A DNA stretch of 64,000 nucleotides from contig NZ_JADBGF010000001.1 of the NCBI RefSeq assembly GCF_014873495.1, forward strand, positions 9,176,001 through 9,240,000, written 5' to 3'. The position numbers were made by a program, and so were the translations under genes. The notes beneath the pieces are model-generated. The model saw only the letters and a list, made by a program, of their open reading frames with translations. It was not told the origin of the DNA and ran no database searches. The DNA comes from Streptomyces stelliscabiei. Its GTDB lineage: Bacteria; Actinomycetota; Actinomycetes; Streptomycetales; Streptomycetaceae. Shown here piece by piece: positions 52,260 through 61,415 of the stretch (position 1 is the first letter of the stretch; each line of letters opens with the position of its first letter).

Positions 52260-53845
52260 CGGACACCTGCCGTGATCCGCTCGTCGGGATGCCGCTCCAC
52301 GCCGAGCATGTACAGGCCGGTGGCCTCCTCGGTGAGCCCGGTCGGGTCGTCGAAGCGGGCGACCAGGCGGCCGTCCTTGATGACGAGCAACCGGTCGGAG
52401 AGCGCGAGCAGTTCACCGAGGTCGGCGGAGACAAGGAGCACGGCCGCGCCCGCGTCCCGGGCCTCGACGAGCCGCTCGTACATGAAGTGCATGGCGCCGA
52501 TGTCGACGCCCCGGGTCAGTTGGGCGGCGAGCAACAGGCGTGGCCGGGCGGACAGTTCACGGGCGACGACGACCTTCTGCAGGTTGCCGCCGGACAGGGA
52601 ACCGGCCGTCGCGTCGGGATGCGGTGCGCGGATCGCGTACCGGCCGATCAGGTCCTCTGCCAGTTCGCGGATGCGGCGGGTGCGCAGGATGCCGTGCCGG
52701 GCGACGGGGGGCCGGTCGTGGCGGTCGACGATCAGGTTGTCGGCGAGGGAGCGGTCCAGCGCCGCCCCGTTGGACAGCCGGTCCTCGGGCACGTGGGCGA
52801 CACCGGCCCGGCGGTGGCCCGCCGCGTCGAGGTGGGTGACGTCGGTGCCGTCCACGGTGACCGATCCGGCGGTGGGGCGGCGCAGTCCGGCGAGGAGTTC
52901 GACGAGTTCGGTCTGGCCGTTGCCCTCGACGCCCGCGAGGCCGACGATCTCCCCGGCCGCGATGTCGAGGGACATGTCGTGCACCGAGGGGCCGGAGAGC
53001 CCCCGTACCCGCAGCACTCCCGCTCCGGGCCGGGCCGGAGGCTTCATCACGTCGAGGGACATCTCCCGGCCGACCATCATGGACGCCAGTTGCGCCGGGG
53101 TCGCCTCCTCGGTGCGCACGGTCGCGACCATCGACCCGGCGCGCATGACGGTCACGCGGTCGCTGATCTCCCGTACCTCCTTGAGCTTGTGCGAGATGAA
53201 CAGCACGGTCATGCCGGCGTCGCGCAGCCTGCGGACCGCGCCGAACAGGTCGGTGGTCTCCTGGGGGGTGAGCACGGCGGTGGGCTCGTCGAGGATCAGG
53301 ATGCGGGCGCCGCGGTGCAGGGCCTTGAGGATCTCGGCGCGCTGACGCATCCCCACCGACACCGCGTCGACCCTGGCCTCCGGGTCGACGGTGAGCCCCG
53401 CCTCCTCGGCCAGCGCGGCAGTGCGTTCGGCGGCGGCCGAGCGGTCGACGCGGCCGGCCCGGCCCGGTTCGACGCCGAGGACGACGTTCTCGGCGATGGT
53501 GAACGACGGCACCAGCATGAGGTTCTGGTGGACCATCCCCACTCCGAGGGCGATGGCGTCCTGCGGCCGGGAGAACCTGACCGGCCGGCCGTGCACGCTG
53601 AGTTGCCCGGCCGACGGCTGCTCCAGCCCGTACAGCAGCTTCATCAGCGTGGACTTGCCGGCGCCGTTCTGGCCGACGATCGCCCTGATCTCGCCGACGG
53701 GCACCGACAGGTCGACGTCGATCACGGCGCGGGTGCCGTTGGGGTAGGTCTTGCCCAGACCCGTGGCCGCCAGGGCGGGCGGGGCGGACGTGGCCTCTTC
53801 CGCGGGCCGGGGCACGGTCGCGTCGGTTTCCTCGATGGGTTCCAC
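52256..53845 (-). CDS. Nucleoside ABC transporter ATP-binding protein (two nucleotide-binding domains)
   Basis: 529 residues from a GTG behind GAGGA. The first domain has Walker A IVGQNGAGKSTLMK, signature VSVGMRQRAEILKA and Walker B ILILDEPTAVL. The second has GLAGVEGNGQTELVE in place of a consensus Walker A, signature SLSGGNLQKVVVAREL and LLLAAQLTRGVD in place of Walker B, a degenerate site usual for sugar/nucleoside importers. It powers the BMP-type transporter encoded around it. The stop overlaps the next permease. Confidence 0.95.
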   Translation of the reverse strand: MEPIEETDATVPRPAEEATSAPPALAATGLGKTYPNGTRAVIDVDLSVPVGEIRAIVGQNGAGKSTLMKLLYGLEQPSAGQLSVHGRPVRFSRPQDAIALGVGMVHQNLMLVPSFTIAENVVLGVEPGRAGRVDRSAAAERTAALAEEAGLTVDPEARVDAVSVGMRQRAEILKALHRGARILILDEPTAVLTPQETTDLFGAVRRLRDAGMTVLFISHKLKEVREISDRVTVMRAGSMVATVRTEEATPAQLASMMVGREMSLDVMKPPARPGAGVLRVRGLSGPSVHDMSLDIAAGEIVGLAGVEGNGQTELVELLAGLRRPTAGSVTVDGTDVTHLDAAGHRRAGVAHVPEDRLSNGAALDRSLADNLIVDRHDRPPVARHGILRTRRIRELAEDLIGRYAIRAPHPDATAGSLSGGNLQKVVVARELSARPRLLLAAQLTRGVDIGAMHFMYERLVEARDAGAAVLLVSADLGELLALSDRLLVIKDGRLVARFDDPTGLTEEATGLYMLGVERHPDERITAGVR

Positions 53846-53861
53846 CAGTGTTCCTCGGAGG

Positions 53862-54956
53862 TCAGAAGGCCGAAGGGACCTTGACGGCACCGGACTTGAC
53901 CTTCGCGGCCTGCGCCCCCAGTTCGGCGCGTACGGCGGCGGGGACGAGCTTGTCGAAGTTGGCGTTCTCGACGTAGCCCACGCCGTCCTCGGCGAGGCCC
54001 ACGGCGGCGGGCTTGCCGTAGGCGAGGGTGCCGGCCTTGTTCGCCTTGGCAGCCAGGTAGAGGGCGTTGCCGGCGTTCTTGAGGATGGAGGTGACGACCG
54101 TCTGGCGCTGGTCGGCGTCGGTGAGGGTCTTGTACTGGTCGGAGTCGACGCCGAAGGCGTACCGCTTGGCGGCCACGGCCGACTCGAACACACCGAGCCC
54201 CGAGGATCCGGCGACGGGCCACACCAGTTCGGCGCCCTGCCCGTACATCGCCGAGGCGATCTGCTTGCCCTTGGCGGGGTCGCCGAACGGGTTGTCGCCG
54301 CCGACGTACTGCACGAGAACACCGGAGGACGAATTTCCGCCCGCCGCCTCGAAGCCCGCTTTGAAGCCGACGACGAAGTCCTCGATGACGGGAATCTTCA
54401 CCCCACCGATCACGCCCACCTTCCCGTTTCCGGAGCTTCCGGGAAGGGACTTGCCGGCGACGAGTCTGTCGGCGAGGAATCCGGCGAGATAGGCGGCCTC
54501 GTTCTGCTTGAAGGTGACCGAGTAGACATTCGCGCACTTGTTGGAACAGCCGCTCTTGCCCGTGTAGTCGACGGAACCGTCGAAGAGCCAGAACTTCTTG
54601 TCGGGGTATTCCGGGGCCAGTTTGGAGACGAGGTCGACCGTGTCCACGGTGCCCGCCGCGAGCACGTCGTAGTCGTCGCCGGCTGCGGCGTCCTCGAAGC
54701 CGGAGGCCCACTTCGTGCGGTCGCTGCCCAGCTCGACGACCTTCAGGCTGTAACCGAGGTCCTTCTCCGTCTTCTTCAGGCCCGCGTACGCGGAGTCGAA
54801 GAAGGAACGGTCGCCGAGGTTTCCGTTGATGACGAACTTGATTCTCGGCTTACCGGAATTTCCGGACCCGGCGGAGTCGGTGTCCGTCGAGGCACCGCAT
54901 GCGGCGAGGGTGAGGGAGAGCGCCGCGACGCCTCCCAGAATTCTGATCTTGTTCAT
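53862..54956 (-). CDS. BMP family lipoprotein, nucleoside-binding protein
   Basis: 364 residues from the ATG at 54956. The signal peptide ends in the lipobox LTLAAC (Cys near 20), so it is a lipoprotein. IKFVINGNLGDRSFFDSAYAG, DYDVLAAGTVDTVDLVSKLA, KVGVIGGVKIPVIEDFVVGF and ELVWPVAGSSGLGVF are BMP/PnrA-type segments; these receptors bind purine nucleosides. It begins the transporter operon. A CAAAACGTTTTG operator lies 63 bp upstream, inside the end of deoD. Confidence 0.94.
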   Translation of the reverse strand: MNKIRILGGVAALSLTLAACGASTDTDSAGSGNSGKPRIKFVINGNLGDRSFFDSAYAGLKKTEKDLGYSLKVVELGSDRTKWASGFEDAAAGDDYDVLAAGTVDTVDLVSKLAPEYPDKKFWLFDGSVDYTGKSGCSNKCANVYSVTFKQNEAAYLAGFLADRLVAGKSLPGSSGNGKVGVIGGVKIPVIEDFVVGFKAGFEAAGGNSSSGVLVQYVGGDNPFGDPAKGKQIASAMYGQGAELVWPVAGSSGLGVFESAVAAKRYAFGVDSDQYKTLTDADQRQTVVTSILKNAGNALYLAAKANKAGTLAYGKPAAVGLAEDGVGYVENANFDKLVPAAVRAELGAQAAKVKSGAVKVPSAF

Positions 54957-55008
54957 CTTCCGGGATTGCCTTTCTCTACGAGGTTTGTTCCTGTCCATTG
55001 GCCGAAAG

Positions 55009-55785
55009 CTATGCAATGCAAAACGTTTTGGCTATGGGTCTTCGTGTTCTCTCGCGTGAGGAGATTGTTTCCGGGAGCAGCGCGGTGGCCGCGATGGTGA
55101 CGGCCCTGTCGAAGTCGGTCTCCCGCTCGGCCGGGGTGAGCGCCTGCGCATGGCGCACGTGGTCGCTGACGGTCAGGACGGCGAGCGCCTGGCCGCCCTC
55201 GGCGGCGGCGGTCGCGTACAGGCCCGCGGCCTCCATCTCGACGGCCAGGGTCCCGTGTGCTTCCAGCCGCTCGAACAGCGCCGGACGCTGCAGATAGAAG
55301 TGGTCGGTGGTGAACACCGGCCCGACGTGAGTGCGCGGTCCGTCTCCGTCCTCGTCCCCGGCGGCCTGTGCAGCCGCCGCGGCCAGGTCGAAGGAGGCGG
55401 CGTGGCTGAGGTGCACTCCGTCGATACGGCTGCTGCCCATCGCCGAGTCGGTGTGGGCCGCCGTGGCCACGACGACGTCCCGCAGCCCCACCGAGGCGGG
55501 GAGGGCGCCCGCGGTGCCCACGCGCACGATGCGGCGCACGCCGTAGAAGCGGAACAGTTCGGTCGCGTAGATCGTGACGGACGGCATGCCCATGCCCGAG
55601 GCCAGCACGGACAGGGGAGCCCCTCGGTACGTTCCGGTGAAGCCTTCGATGCCGCGCACGTCGGTGACCAGCCGCGCGTCCTGAAGGATCGTTTCCGCGA
55701 TACGGCGTGCCCGGCGCGGGTCGCCGGGCATCAGCACGTCCGGCGCGAAGTCACCGGGGGCGGCCGAGATGTGGGCGGTGACCAT
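55009..55785 (-). CDS. deoD: Purine nucleoside phosphorylase DeoD-type
   Basis: 258 residues; ATG at 55785 behind GGAGGAGG, overlapping the upstream stop (TGATG). LMPGDPRRARRIAETIL, GMGMPSVTIYATELFRFYGV and RIVRVGTAGAL are phosphate and ribose-site motifs; VEMEAAGLYATAA contains the EMEA ribose-binding Glu, and TVSDHV the base-site Asp of DeoD enzymes. It splits purine nucleosides to base and ribose-1-phosphate. The last codons (AKTFCIA) contain the LacI operator. Confidence 0.93.
   Translation of the reverse strand: MVTAHISAAPGDFAPDVLMPGDPRRARRIAETILQDARLVTDVRGIEGFTGTYRGAPLSVLASGMGMPSVTIYATELFRFYGVRRIVRVGTAGALPASVGLRDVVVATAAHTDSAMGSSRIDGVHLSHAASFDLAAAAAQAAGDEDGDGPRTHVGPVFTTDHFYLQRPALFERLEAHGTLAVEMEAAGLYATAAAEGGQALAVLTVSDHVRHAQALTPAERETDFDRAVTIAATALLPETISSRERTRRPIAKTFCIA
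55019..55030. promoter_or_regulatory. LacI-type operator CAAAACGTTTTG upstream of the BMP operon
   Basis: Perfect 12-bp palindrome, identical to the one at 59063-59074 and sharing 15 bp in all. It is located within the final codons of deoD and upstream of the BMP lipoprotein gene. Probable target of the LacI regulator encoded at 56636-57694. Confidence 0.82.
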
Positions 55786-56570
55786 CAGGCCTCCTCCTCT
55801 GCCTCTGCCTCTGCCTCTGCCTCTGCCGGGGTGGCGGCCAGCCAGAGGACCAGCCGGTCCCACAGCCCGGGATAGCCCTCCCACTCCAGGAAGGCGGGCG
55901 GGGCCCAGTGCGGTGCCAGGTCGGACGTGAACGCCGCCGACCTGCCCGCGCCGTATTCGCCCACCGCCAGCAGCGGATGCCCCGCGCACTCGACGAGCAG
56001 GTCCGCGCTGTCCCGTACCGCCACCTCGTTGAGGCCGAGCAGGTCCGGCCACGTCGCGTCCAGGCCGTCGACCACCGGGTGCCGGGCGAGGACGCGTGGT
56101 GCCGCCCCGGCGGGCAGTTCCACCCGGTCGTCCCGGTCGTGCAGGGTGACCGGCAGTGCGGCGGCCAGCGGGGTGCGGCCCCAGCGGGCCTTGGCGTCGA
56201 TGCCGGTGAAGGTGAGGTAGCCCCCGACCATCAGCAGGCCGCCCCCGCGTTCGACGTACGCCCGCAGCAGTTCCGTGCGGTCCGGGGCGGGGAGGGAGTG
56301 GGCGAAGGTCTGCGGGGTGAGCTGGAAGCTGTTGGCCCCGACGTCGCTGATCACGACGACGTCGTAGGCGTCCAGGCCCTCGGCGGTGGCGGGCACTCTG
56401 CTCGCTATCTCGTGCGCCGGGACGTAGGTCACCGTGTGGCCGCGGTCGCGCAGCGCGTCGAGGAAGACCTGGGCGCCCTCGACGTACTCGGAGGTGAAGA
56501 AGGAGTCGAACCCCTTCTGGTGGACGGAGTGGGTGAACCAGGACTCACCCACGACGAGGACATGGGGCAT
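55785..56570 (-). CDS. Glutamine amidotransferase-like protein (PF07090-like) without nucleophile Cys
   Basis: 261 residues from ATG 56570; a GTG at 56588 is less likely. HVLVVGESWFTHSVHQKGFD, YDVVVISDVGANSFQL, YVERGGGLLMVGGYLTFTG and AVGEYGAGRSAAFTSDLAPHW are the class-I-GATase-like fold of PF07090 proteins. The position of the nucleophile reads GGY, with no Cys, so amidotransferase activity is not expected. The C-terminus has an alternating Ala/Glu run coded by a hexanucleotide repeat. It is coupled to deoD; it may bind a purine or sugar. Confidence 0.78.
   Translation of the reverse strand: MPHVLVVGESWFTHSVHQKGFDSFFTSEYVEGAQVFLDALRDRGHTVTYVPAHEIASRVPATAEGLDAYDVVVISDVGANSFQLTPQTFAHSLPAPDRTELLRAYVERGGGLLMVGGYLTFTGIDAKARWGRTPLAAALPVTLHDRDDRVELPAGAAPRVLARHPVVDGLDATWPDLLGLNEVAVRDSADLLVECAGHPLLAVGEYGAGRSAAFTSDLAPHWAPPAFLEWEGYPGLWDRLVLWLAATPAEAEAEAEAEEEA
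55797..55826. repeat. Hexanucleotide repeat (CTCTGC x5)
   Basis: Five exact copies, encoding the Glu-Ala run at the C-terminus of the GATase-like protein on the minus strand. Because the unit is six bases, copy-number change keeps the frame. Confidence 0.85.
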
Positions 56571-56635
56571 CGCTGCACGGCCTTTCACAAGAGGTGTGGG
56601 GTGTTGAGGTGGTGGTGGGGCGGCGGTGCCCCGGA

Positions 56636-57694
56636 TCAGCGGGTCGGGCGCACGGGCGCCGTACTGGCGCGGACCTTCAGCCGGACCGGCAGGATGTGCC
56701 GGGAGGCGGGGGGCACCTCGTCACGGTGGACGTAGCTGAGGAGTTGGGCGCCGGCGGTGCGGCCGACGTCGTAGGCGGGCTGGTGGACGGTGGTGAGGCG
56801 GGGGTGGACCCGGGAGGCGAGCATGATGTCGTCGAAGCCCGCCACCGAGACGTCGTCAGGGACGCTCAGGCCCGCGTCCTCCAGGGCGGCGACCGCGCCG
56901 AGCGCCATCAGGTCGTTGGCGGCGAACACCGCGGTGAAGCGACGCGGGCCGCCGCCGTCCAGGGCCGCGGCGACCACGTCGTAACCGGACCGCTCGACGA
57001 ACGCGCCCTCGACCTCGGTGACGCCCGCGTCGCCGAACGCCTCCCGGAAACCGGCGATCCGCTCCAGGCTGCTGACCAGGTCCACCGGCCCGCTGATCGC
57101 CAGCACCCGGCGGTGGCCCAGCTCCCGCAGGTGCTCTCCGATCAGCCGGCCGCCGGCGCGGTGGTCGGCGGTGACCAGGATGGTCTGCTCCAGCAGCCCG
57201 GGGACGACCTCGTCGGCCAGGGCGATGGGGAACCGCCCGAGCAGCGACGCCAGCCGGCCCCGGGAGGGCGGTGAGCCGGAGGCGTACACCATGCCGTCGA
57301 TGAACCGGCCCCGGAGCATCTCCAGATAGCGGTCCTCGCGGTCGGGGTCGAACTCGGTGTTGCAGAGGATGACCCCGTAGCCCAGGTCGTGGGCGGCGTC
57401 GTCGACGCCCTTGGCGAGTTCGGCGAAGAACTGGTTGGTGATGTCGGGCACCAGCAGCCCTATGACGTTGGTCGAACCGGCCTGGAGGTTGCGCGCCGTG
57501 GAGGCCGGGACGTAGCCCAGCCTGCTGACGACCGAGCGGACCCGCTCGGCGGTCTCCTCCGCGACCGGCCGGTTGCCGCTGAGCACATGGGACACCGTGG
57601 TCGGACTGACCCGGGCGGCGGCCGCCACGTCCTTGATCGACGCGGGCCGCCGCAACCGGCGGCGGGCCGGGTCCTCGTCCCGTTCAGGGGTCAT
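56636..57694 (-). CDS. LacI family regulator of the nucleoside salvage locus
   Basis: 352 residues. The helix-turn-helix is ASIKDVAAAARVSPTTVSHVL (residues 18-38) with hinge YVPASTARNLQAG; the effector domain runs from VIGLLVPDITNQFFAELAKG to SVAGFDDIMLASRVHPRLTTV. Its start overlaps the end of the amidohydrolase by 11 bp, so both share a message. Identical palindromes before the amidohydrolase and the BMP gene are its likely operators, giving autoregulation and control of both halves. A purine or nucleoside effector is inferred. Confidence 0.93.
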   Translation of the reverse strand: MTPERDEDPARRRLRRPASIKDVAAAARVSPTTVSHVLSGNRPVAEETAERVRSVVSRLGYVPASTARNLQAGSTNVIGLLVPDITNQFFAELAKGVDDAAHDLGYGVILCNTEFDPDREDRYLEMLRGRFIDGMVYASGSPPSRGRLASLLGRFPIALADEVVPGLLEQTILVTADHRAGGRLIGEHLRELGHRRVLAISGPVDLVSSLERIAGFREAFGDAGVTEVEGAFVERSGYDVVAAALDGGGPRRFTAVFAANDLMALGAVAALEDAGLSVPDDVSVAGFDDIMLASRVHPRLTTVHQPAYDVGRTAGAQLLSYVHRDEVPPASRHILPVRLKVRASTAPVRPTR

Positions 57695-59027
57695 AGTGCT
57701 GCACCGCCCTGCCGTGCGAGGTGTCGAGGAGCGCGGGCACGCGCGCCTCGATCTCGGCCAGCAGCGCCGGCAGGTCCACCGTCAGCAGCCGGCCGTCCCG
57801 CACCACGACCCGCCCGTCCACCACGACCGTGCGCACATCGCTCGCCCGGGCGCTGTAGACCAGGGCCGCCACCGGGTCGTGCACCGGTCGGCAGTGCGCT
57901 CCGCCCAGGTCGACCAGCACGATGTCCGCGGCCCGGCCCGGTTCCAGCGAGCCGATCCGGTCCCCGAGCCCGAGCGCCCGGGCCCCGCCGCGCGTGGCCA
58001 GCAGGACCGTGTCGGACACCGTCATCCAGGTGGCGTCCCGTTCGGCCTGCTTCTGGGTGAGCGCGATCAGCCGCATCGCCTCCCACACGTCCAGCGTGTT
58101 GTGCCCGGCGGCCCCGTCCGTCCCGGCCCCGACGGCGACACCGGCGTCCAGCAGACTCCGTACCGGGGTGAGCGGATGCAGCGCGTGCTTCAGATACACC
58201 TTCGGACAGCAGGCCACGCCCGTACGGTCCCGGTGCGCCGCCAGCGTCGGCAGGTCCTCGGGGACGATCCCGCAGCCGTGCGCGATCAGCGCGCCCGCGT
58301 CCAGCACGCCGGTCCGCTCCAGCACCCCGATGGGGGTGATGCCGCGCCGGGCGAGACTCGACTCGGTCTGCTCCAGGTGCTCGGCGGCGTGGATGTGGAT
58401 GCGCAGGCCCGCCGCCTTGGCCAACTCCGCGAGACGGACCAGGTCGGCGTCGTCGACGGTGTACGGCGCGTGCGGGCCCAGCGACGCCGTGACCCGTCCG
58501 CCGCCCGTGCCGTGCAGGGCTACGGCGGTCTCGGCGCTCTCCTCCAGTGCCGCGCGTCCCCGGCTGCTGAAGAAGGTCGGCGCGAGGTCGGCCCGGATCC
58601 CGGTCCGTACGACGGCGTCGGCGATCCGCTCGGCGTGGAAGTAGTGGTCGGCGAAGGTGGTCACGCCGCTGAGCAGCATCTCCGCGCAGGCCAGCTCCGC
58701 ACCGAGGCCGATGTCGGCGGGGGTGAGATTGACCTCCATGGGCCACACCCGCTCGTTGAACCAGTCCTCCACGCTCACGTCCTCGGCGGCGCCGCGCATC
58801 AGCGTCATCGGGCCGTGCGTGTGGGCGTTCACCAGCCCGGGTACGGCGAGCAGTCCCGTGCCGTCGACGGTCTCAGCCCCCGCCGCCTCCGGTCCGGACC
58901 CCGCCGGACCCAGCCAGGCGATCACTCCGTCCTCGACCAGGATGTCCTGGTCCGTCTCCACTCGGCAGGGGCCCTGCTCAGGCACGACGAGCACCGAGCA
59001 GGACGTCACGATCAGTCGGTGCGTCAT
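57684..59027 (-). CDS. Amidohydrolase, purine-type deaminase (8-oxoguanine/SAH deaminase-like)
   Basis: 447 residues from ATG 59027. Metal ligands of the amidohydrolase barrel are visible: PGLVNAHTHGPMTLMRG (HxH), IHIHAAEHLEQ (His), LIAHGCGI (His) and GVAVGAGTDGAAGHN (Asp). This is the TrzN/MtaD/8-oxoguanine deaminase subgroup. Together with DeoD and a nucleoside importer it probably deaminates a purine base. It is preceded by a LacI operator between plausible -35 (TTGTGC) and -10 (TAACGT) elements and is followed by lacI. Confidence 0.88.
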   Translation of the reverse strand: MTHRLIVTSCSVLVVPEQGPCRVETDQDILVEDGVIAWLGPAGSGPEAAGAETVDGTGLLAVPGLVNAHTHGPMTLMRGAAEDVSVEDWFNERVWPMEVNLTPADIGLGAELACAEMLLSGVTTFADHYFHAERIADAVVRTGIRADLAPTFFSSRGRAALEESAETAVALHGTGGGRVTASLGPHAPYTVDDADLVRLAELAKAAGLRIHIHAAEHLEQTESSLARRGITPIGVLERTGVLDAGALIAHGCGIVPEDLPTLAAHRDRTGVACCPKVYLKHALHPLTPVRSLLDAGVAVGAGTDGAAGHNTLDVWEAMRLIALTQKQAERDATWMTVSDTVLLATRGGARALGLGDRIGSLEPGRAADIVLVDLGGAHCRPVHDPVAALVYSARASDVRTVVVDGRVVVRDGRLLTVDLPALLAEIEARVPALLDTSHGRAVQHYDP

Positions 59028-59050
59028 GTGGATCCTTCCGTTCGAACCGG

Positions 59051-59079
59051 ACGTTAAGGATCCAAAACGTTTTGCACAA
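59051..59079 (-). promoter_or_regulatory. Promoter with embedded LacI operator (amidohydrolase operon)
   Basis: On the minus strand TTGTGC (59079-59074) and TAACGT (59056-59051) are 17 bp apart, and the palindrome CAAAACGTTTTG (59063-59074) fills the spacer, a classic repression position. The same palindrome precedes the BMP operon at 55019. Confidence 0.75.
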
Positions 59080-59120
59080 GCCCCTGCCAAGGGGCTGCCG
59101 TGGAGCTGTGACCCCGCGCT

Positions 59121-60590
59121 TCAGTCCGCGTCCGCGACCACGGAACCGACGCGGTCGGCGAGGGTCGGGTCGCGGCGGACCAGGAGGGCCGCGTAGCCGA
59201 CGGCGGCGAACAGGGCGGCCAGTGCCGCGTAGGGGAACCAGTTGTACGGGGCGGGCTGGCCCGGCTTGGCGAGGTAGTAGAGCGGGACCAGGATGGCCAG
59301 GGTGCCGAGCGCGGGCAGGACGAGGTGCCGGACCACCCGGAACTCCTGCGGCCGGTATCTGCGGTAGTACAGCGGCAGGGCGATGTTGGAGGCGAGGTAG
59401 ACCAGCAGGATCAGGATGGTGCCGAGCGTCGAGGACTCGGTGAAGAAGACCACCGGGTTCATCGGTCCGCCGCCGGATCCCACCAGATGGCCGAGGCCCC
59501 AGCCGCCGATGATCAGCAGGGCCGTGGCGGCGAAGGTGACGATCGCGTTGTTCGGTGTACGGCGGGTGGGGTGCACGTAGCCGAAGAAGGACGGGAGCAG
59601 CCCCTCGCGTCCGGCGTTGAACACCAGGCGGGCCTGGGAGTTGATGCCGGCGATCAGCACGCCGAGCGTGGAGGTCAGACCGCCCAGGTAGGTGAGGAAC
59701 GCCAGTGCGCCGAGGGTGTGCTGGGCCACCTCGACGAAGGGGATCGGGGAGGCCCCGAGCCGGTCCACGTCGTATCCGAAGCCGGTGACGGTGGCGTAGG
59801 CGAAGACGACGTAGCTCACCGTCATGATGGCGACGGAGGAGAACACCGCGCGGCCGACGTTGCGTCGCGGGTTCTCCGTCTCCTCGGCGAGAGCGGCCGA
59901 GTTCTCCCAGCCGACGAACAGGTACACCGCCAGGGGGAAACCGGCCGCCAGGCCTCTGAAACCGTTGCTGATGTGGCTGGGCAGGAACGGATCGAGGGAA
60001 AGAGAGCCGCGGTGTTCCACGAGCGCCGCGATCGAGACCACGGCCAGGACCAGCATCTCCACGCCGAAGAAGTAGCCGGCCCACTTGGTGGAGACCACGA
60101 TCCCGCGCAGCATCAGCCCCACGGCCAGTCCGGTGAGCAGCAGGGTCCAGAGGATCCACGGCAGGTCCACGCCGGTGTAGTGGTGCAGGGTGATCTGCAC
60201 GAACCCGCCGGAGATGGCGATCACGGAGGCCATCGCGATGATGTAGCCCACTCCCGCCAGCAGCGCCGTGGTCACCGCGCTCACCGGACCGAAGGTCTTG
60301 CCCACGAAGGTGGTGAAACTGCCCGCCGACGGGTGCGCCCGGGAGAACTCGGCCAGCGTGTTGCCGAGCAGGGCGACCGCGATGCCCGCGGCGACGATGG
60401 TCAGGGGTGAGGCCACGCCCGCGGTGGTGGCCAGGAAGGCGAAACCGAAGAAGAAGCTCATCGCCGGGCCGACGTTGGCCATCGTGGCGGCGGCGATGTC
60501 CGCCATGCCGAGGACGCCGCCACGCAGCCGCTGCGGCGCGTCGCCGACGGGACCCGGCGGGAACGGCTTGCCTGCTCCGGGGTCGGGCAT
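59121..60590 (-). CDS. APC superfamily permease
   Basis: 489 residues from ATG 60590, which has AAGGAG eight bases upstream; the frame to 60671 is not needed. Twelve membrane helices; GNTLAEFSRAHPSAGSFTTF is the conserved segment after helix 2 and GWENSAALAEETENPRRNVG the loop after helix 6. It resembles amino acid or polyamine permeases. It lies upstream of the purine locus on the same strand, 94 bp before its promoter; a role in uptake of a nitrogen compound is likely but unspecified. Confidence 0.9.
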   Translation of the reverse strand: MPDPGAGKPFPPGPVGDAPQRLRGGVLGMADIAAATMANVGPAMSFFFGFAFLATTAGVASPLTIVAAGIAVALLGNTLAEFSRAHPSAGSFTTFVGKTFGPVSAVTTALLAGVGYIIAMASVIAISGGFVQITLHHYTGVDLPWILWTLLLTGLAVGLMLRGIVVSTKWAGYFFGVEMLVLAVVSIAALVEHRGSLSLDPFLPSHISNGFRGLAAGFPLAVYLFVGWENSAALAEETENPRRNVGRAVFSSVAIMTVSYVVFAYATVTGFGYDVDRLGASPIPFVEVAQHTLGALAFLTYLGGLTSTLGVLIAGINSQARLVFNAGREGLLPSFFGYVHPTRRTPNNAIVTFAATALLIIGGWGLGHLVGSGGGPMNPVVFFTESSTLGTILILLVYLASNIALPLYYRRYRPQEFRVVRHLVLPALGTLAILVPLYYLAKPGQPAPYNWFPYAALAALFAAVGYAALLVRRDPTLADRVGSVVADAD

Positions 60591-60680
60591 GACGGCAACT
60601 CCTTGTGCGGTGGTGGCCTGATGGGTGCCGCTCCGACTACCGGCGCGGGTTCTCGACGGTCGGACCGGCACGACCCGGCG

Positions 60681-61415
60681 TCAGCCGTGCCGGGAACGCT
60701 GGTGTCCTTTCACCGCCTGTACGGCCGGATCGGTCGCGCCCCGGCCCAGTTCGGTGAGCAGTTCGGCGTGGCACCGGTTCTGCGCCCGTACCACCGCGGG
60801 GTGCGGCAGGGGCAGCAGCAGGCAGAGCCGGCCGAGCAGATCGGCGGCGAACTCGCGCATTCCGGCACCGCCGAGCGTCTCCGCGAGGTCCAGGTGGAAA
60901 CGCGTCTCCAACTCGGCCAGGTATGCCGGATCGTCGGTCACTTCCGTCTCCTCGACCAACGCCCGCAGCCCCTCCAGCCGTTCGCCCGGCACCTCTCCCG
61001 AACCGTGCGCCACGAGGCCGCATTCGAGCAGCAGATGGAAGGCGTCGAGTGCGGCCGCCTCCTCGGCGTCGTGCATCACGGCGACGACGGTGTCCCAGTC
61101 CTGCGCGACGAAGGTGCCGCCCGCACGTCCGCGTCGGCGGTCGAGCAGCCCGTCCTGGCACATGCCCTCCAGCGCGCGTCGGACGGTGATCTCACTGATC
61201 CCCAGTTCCTCGGCCAGGACCCCGGTGTCGGGGAGCCGGTCCCCGGGCCGTACGGAGCGCAGGCGGACTCGCAGGGCGATGCGCGACCGGACGAGATCGG
61301 ATCCGTTCTGGCCCCCGCCGGGCAACGCGCGGGCGTGCCCCACGCCGGTGACCGACGTCGTCCGAGCCGGGCCCGGCTGGTTGTACGGCCCGAACTTGCC
61401 CGCTGCATTCACCAC
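60681..61415 (-). CDS. GntR family regulator (FCD-type)
   Basis: 244 residues from a GTG at 61415 (an adjacent GTG is next). The winged helix is LRSVRPGDRLPDTGVLAEEL with GISEITVRRALEGMCQDGLLDRRRG (about 55-105); the C-terminal helical domain has RFHLDLAETLGGAGMREFAADLL, the FCD layout. The long N-terminal stretch of about 40 residues is atypical. It lies 90 bp upstream of the APC permease on the same strand and probably controls it. Confidence 0.88.
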   Translation of the reverse strand: MVNAAGKFGPYNQPGPARTTSVTGVGHARALPGGGQNGSDLVRSRIALRVRLRSVRPGDRLPDTGVLAEELGISEITVRRALEGMCQDGLLDRRRGRAGGTFVAQDWDTVVAVMHDAEEAAALDAFHLLLECGLVAHGSGEVPGERLEGLRALVEETEVTDDPAYLAELETRFHLDLAETLGGAGMREFAADLLGRLCLLLPLPHPAVVRAQNRCHAELLTELGRGATDPAVQAVKGHQRSRHG

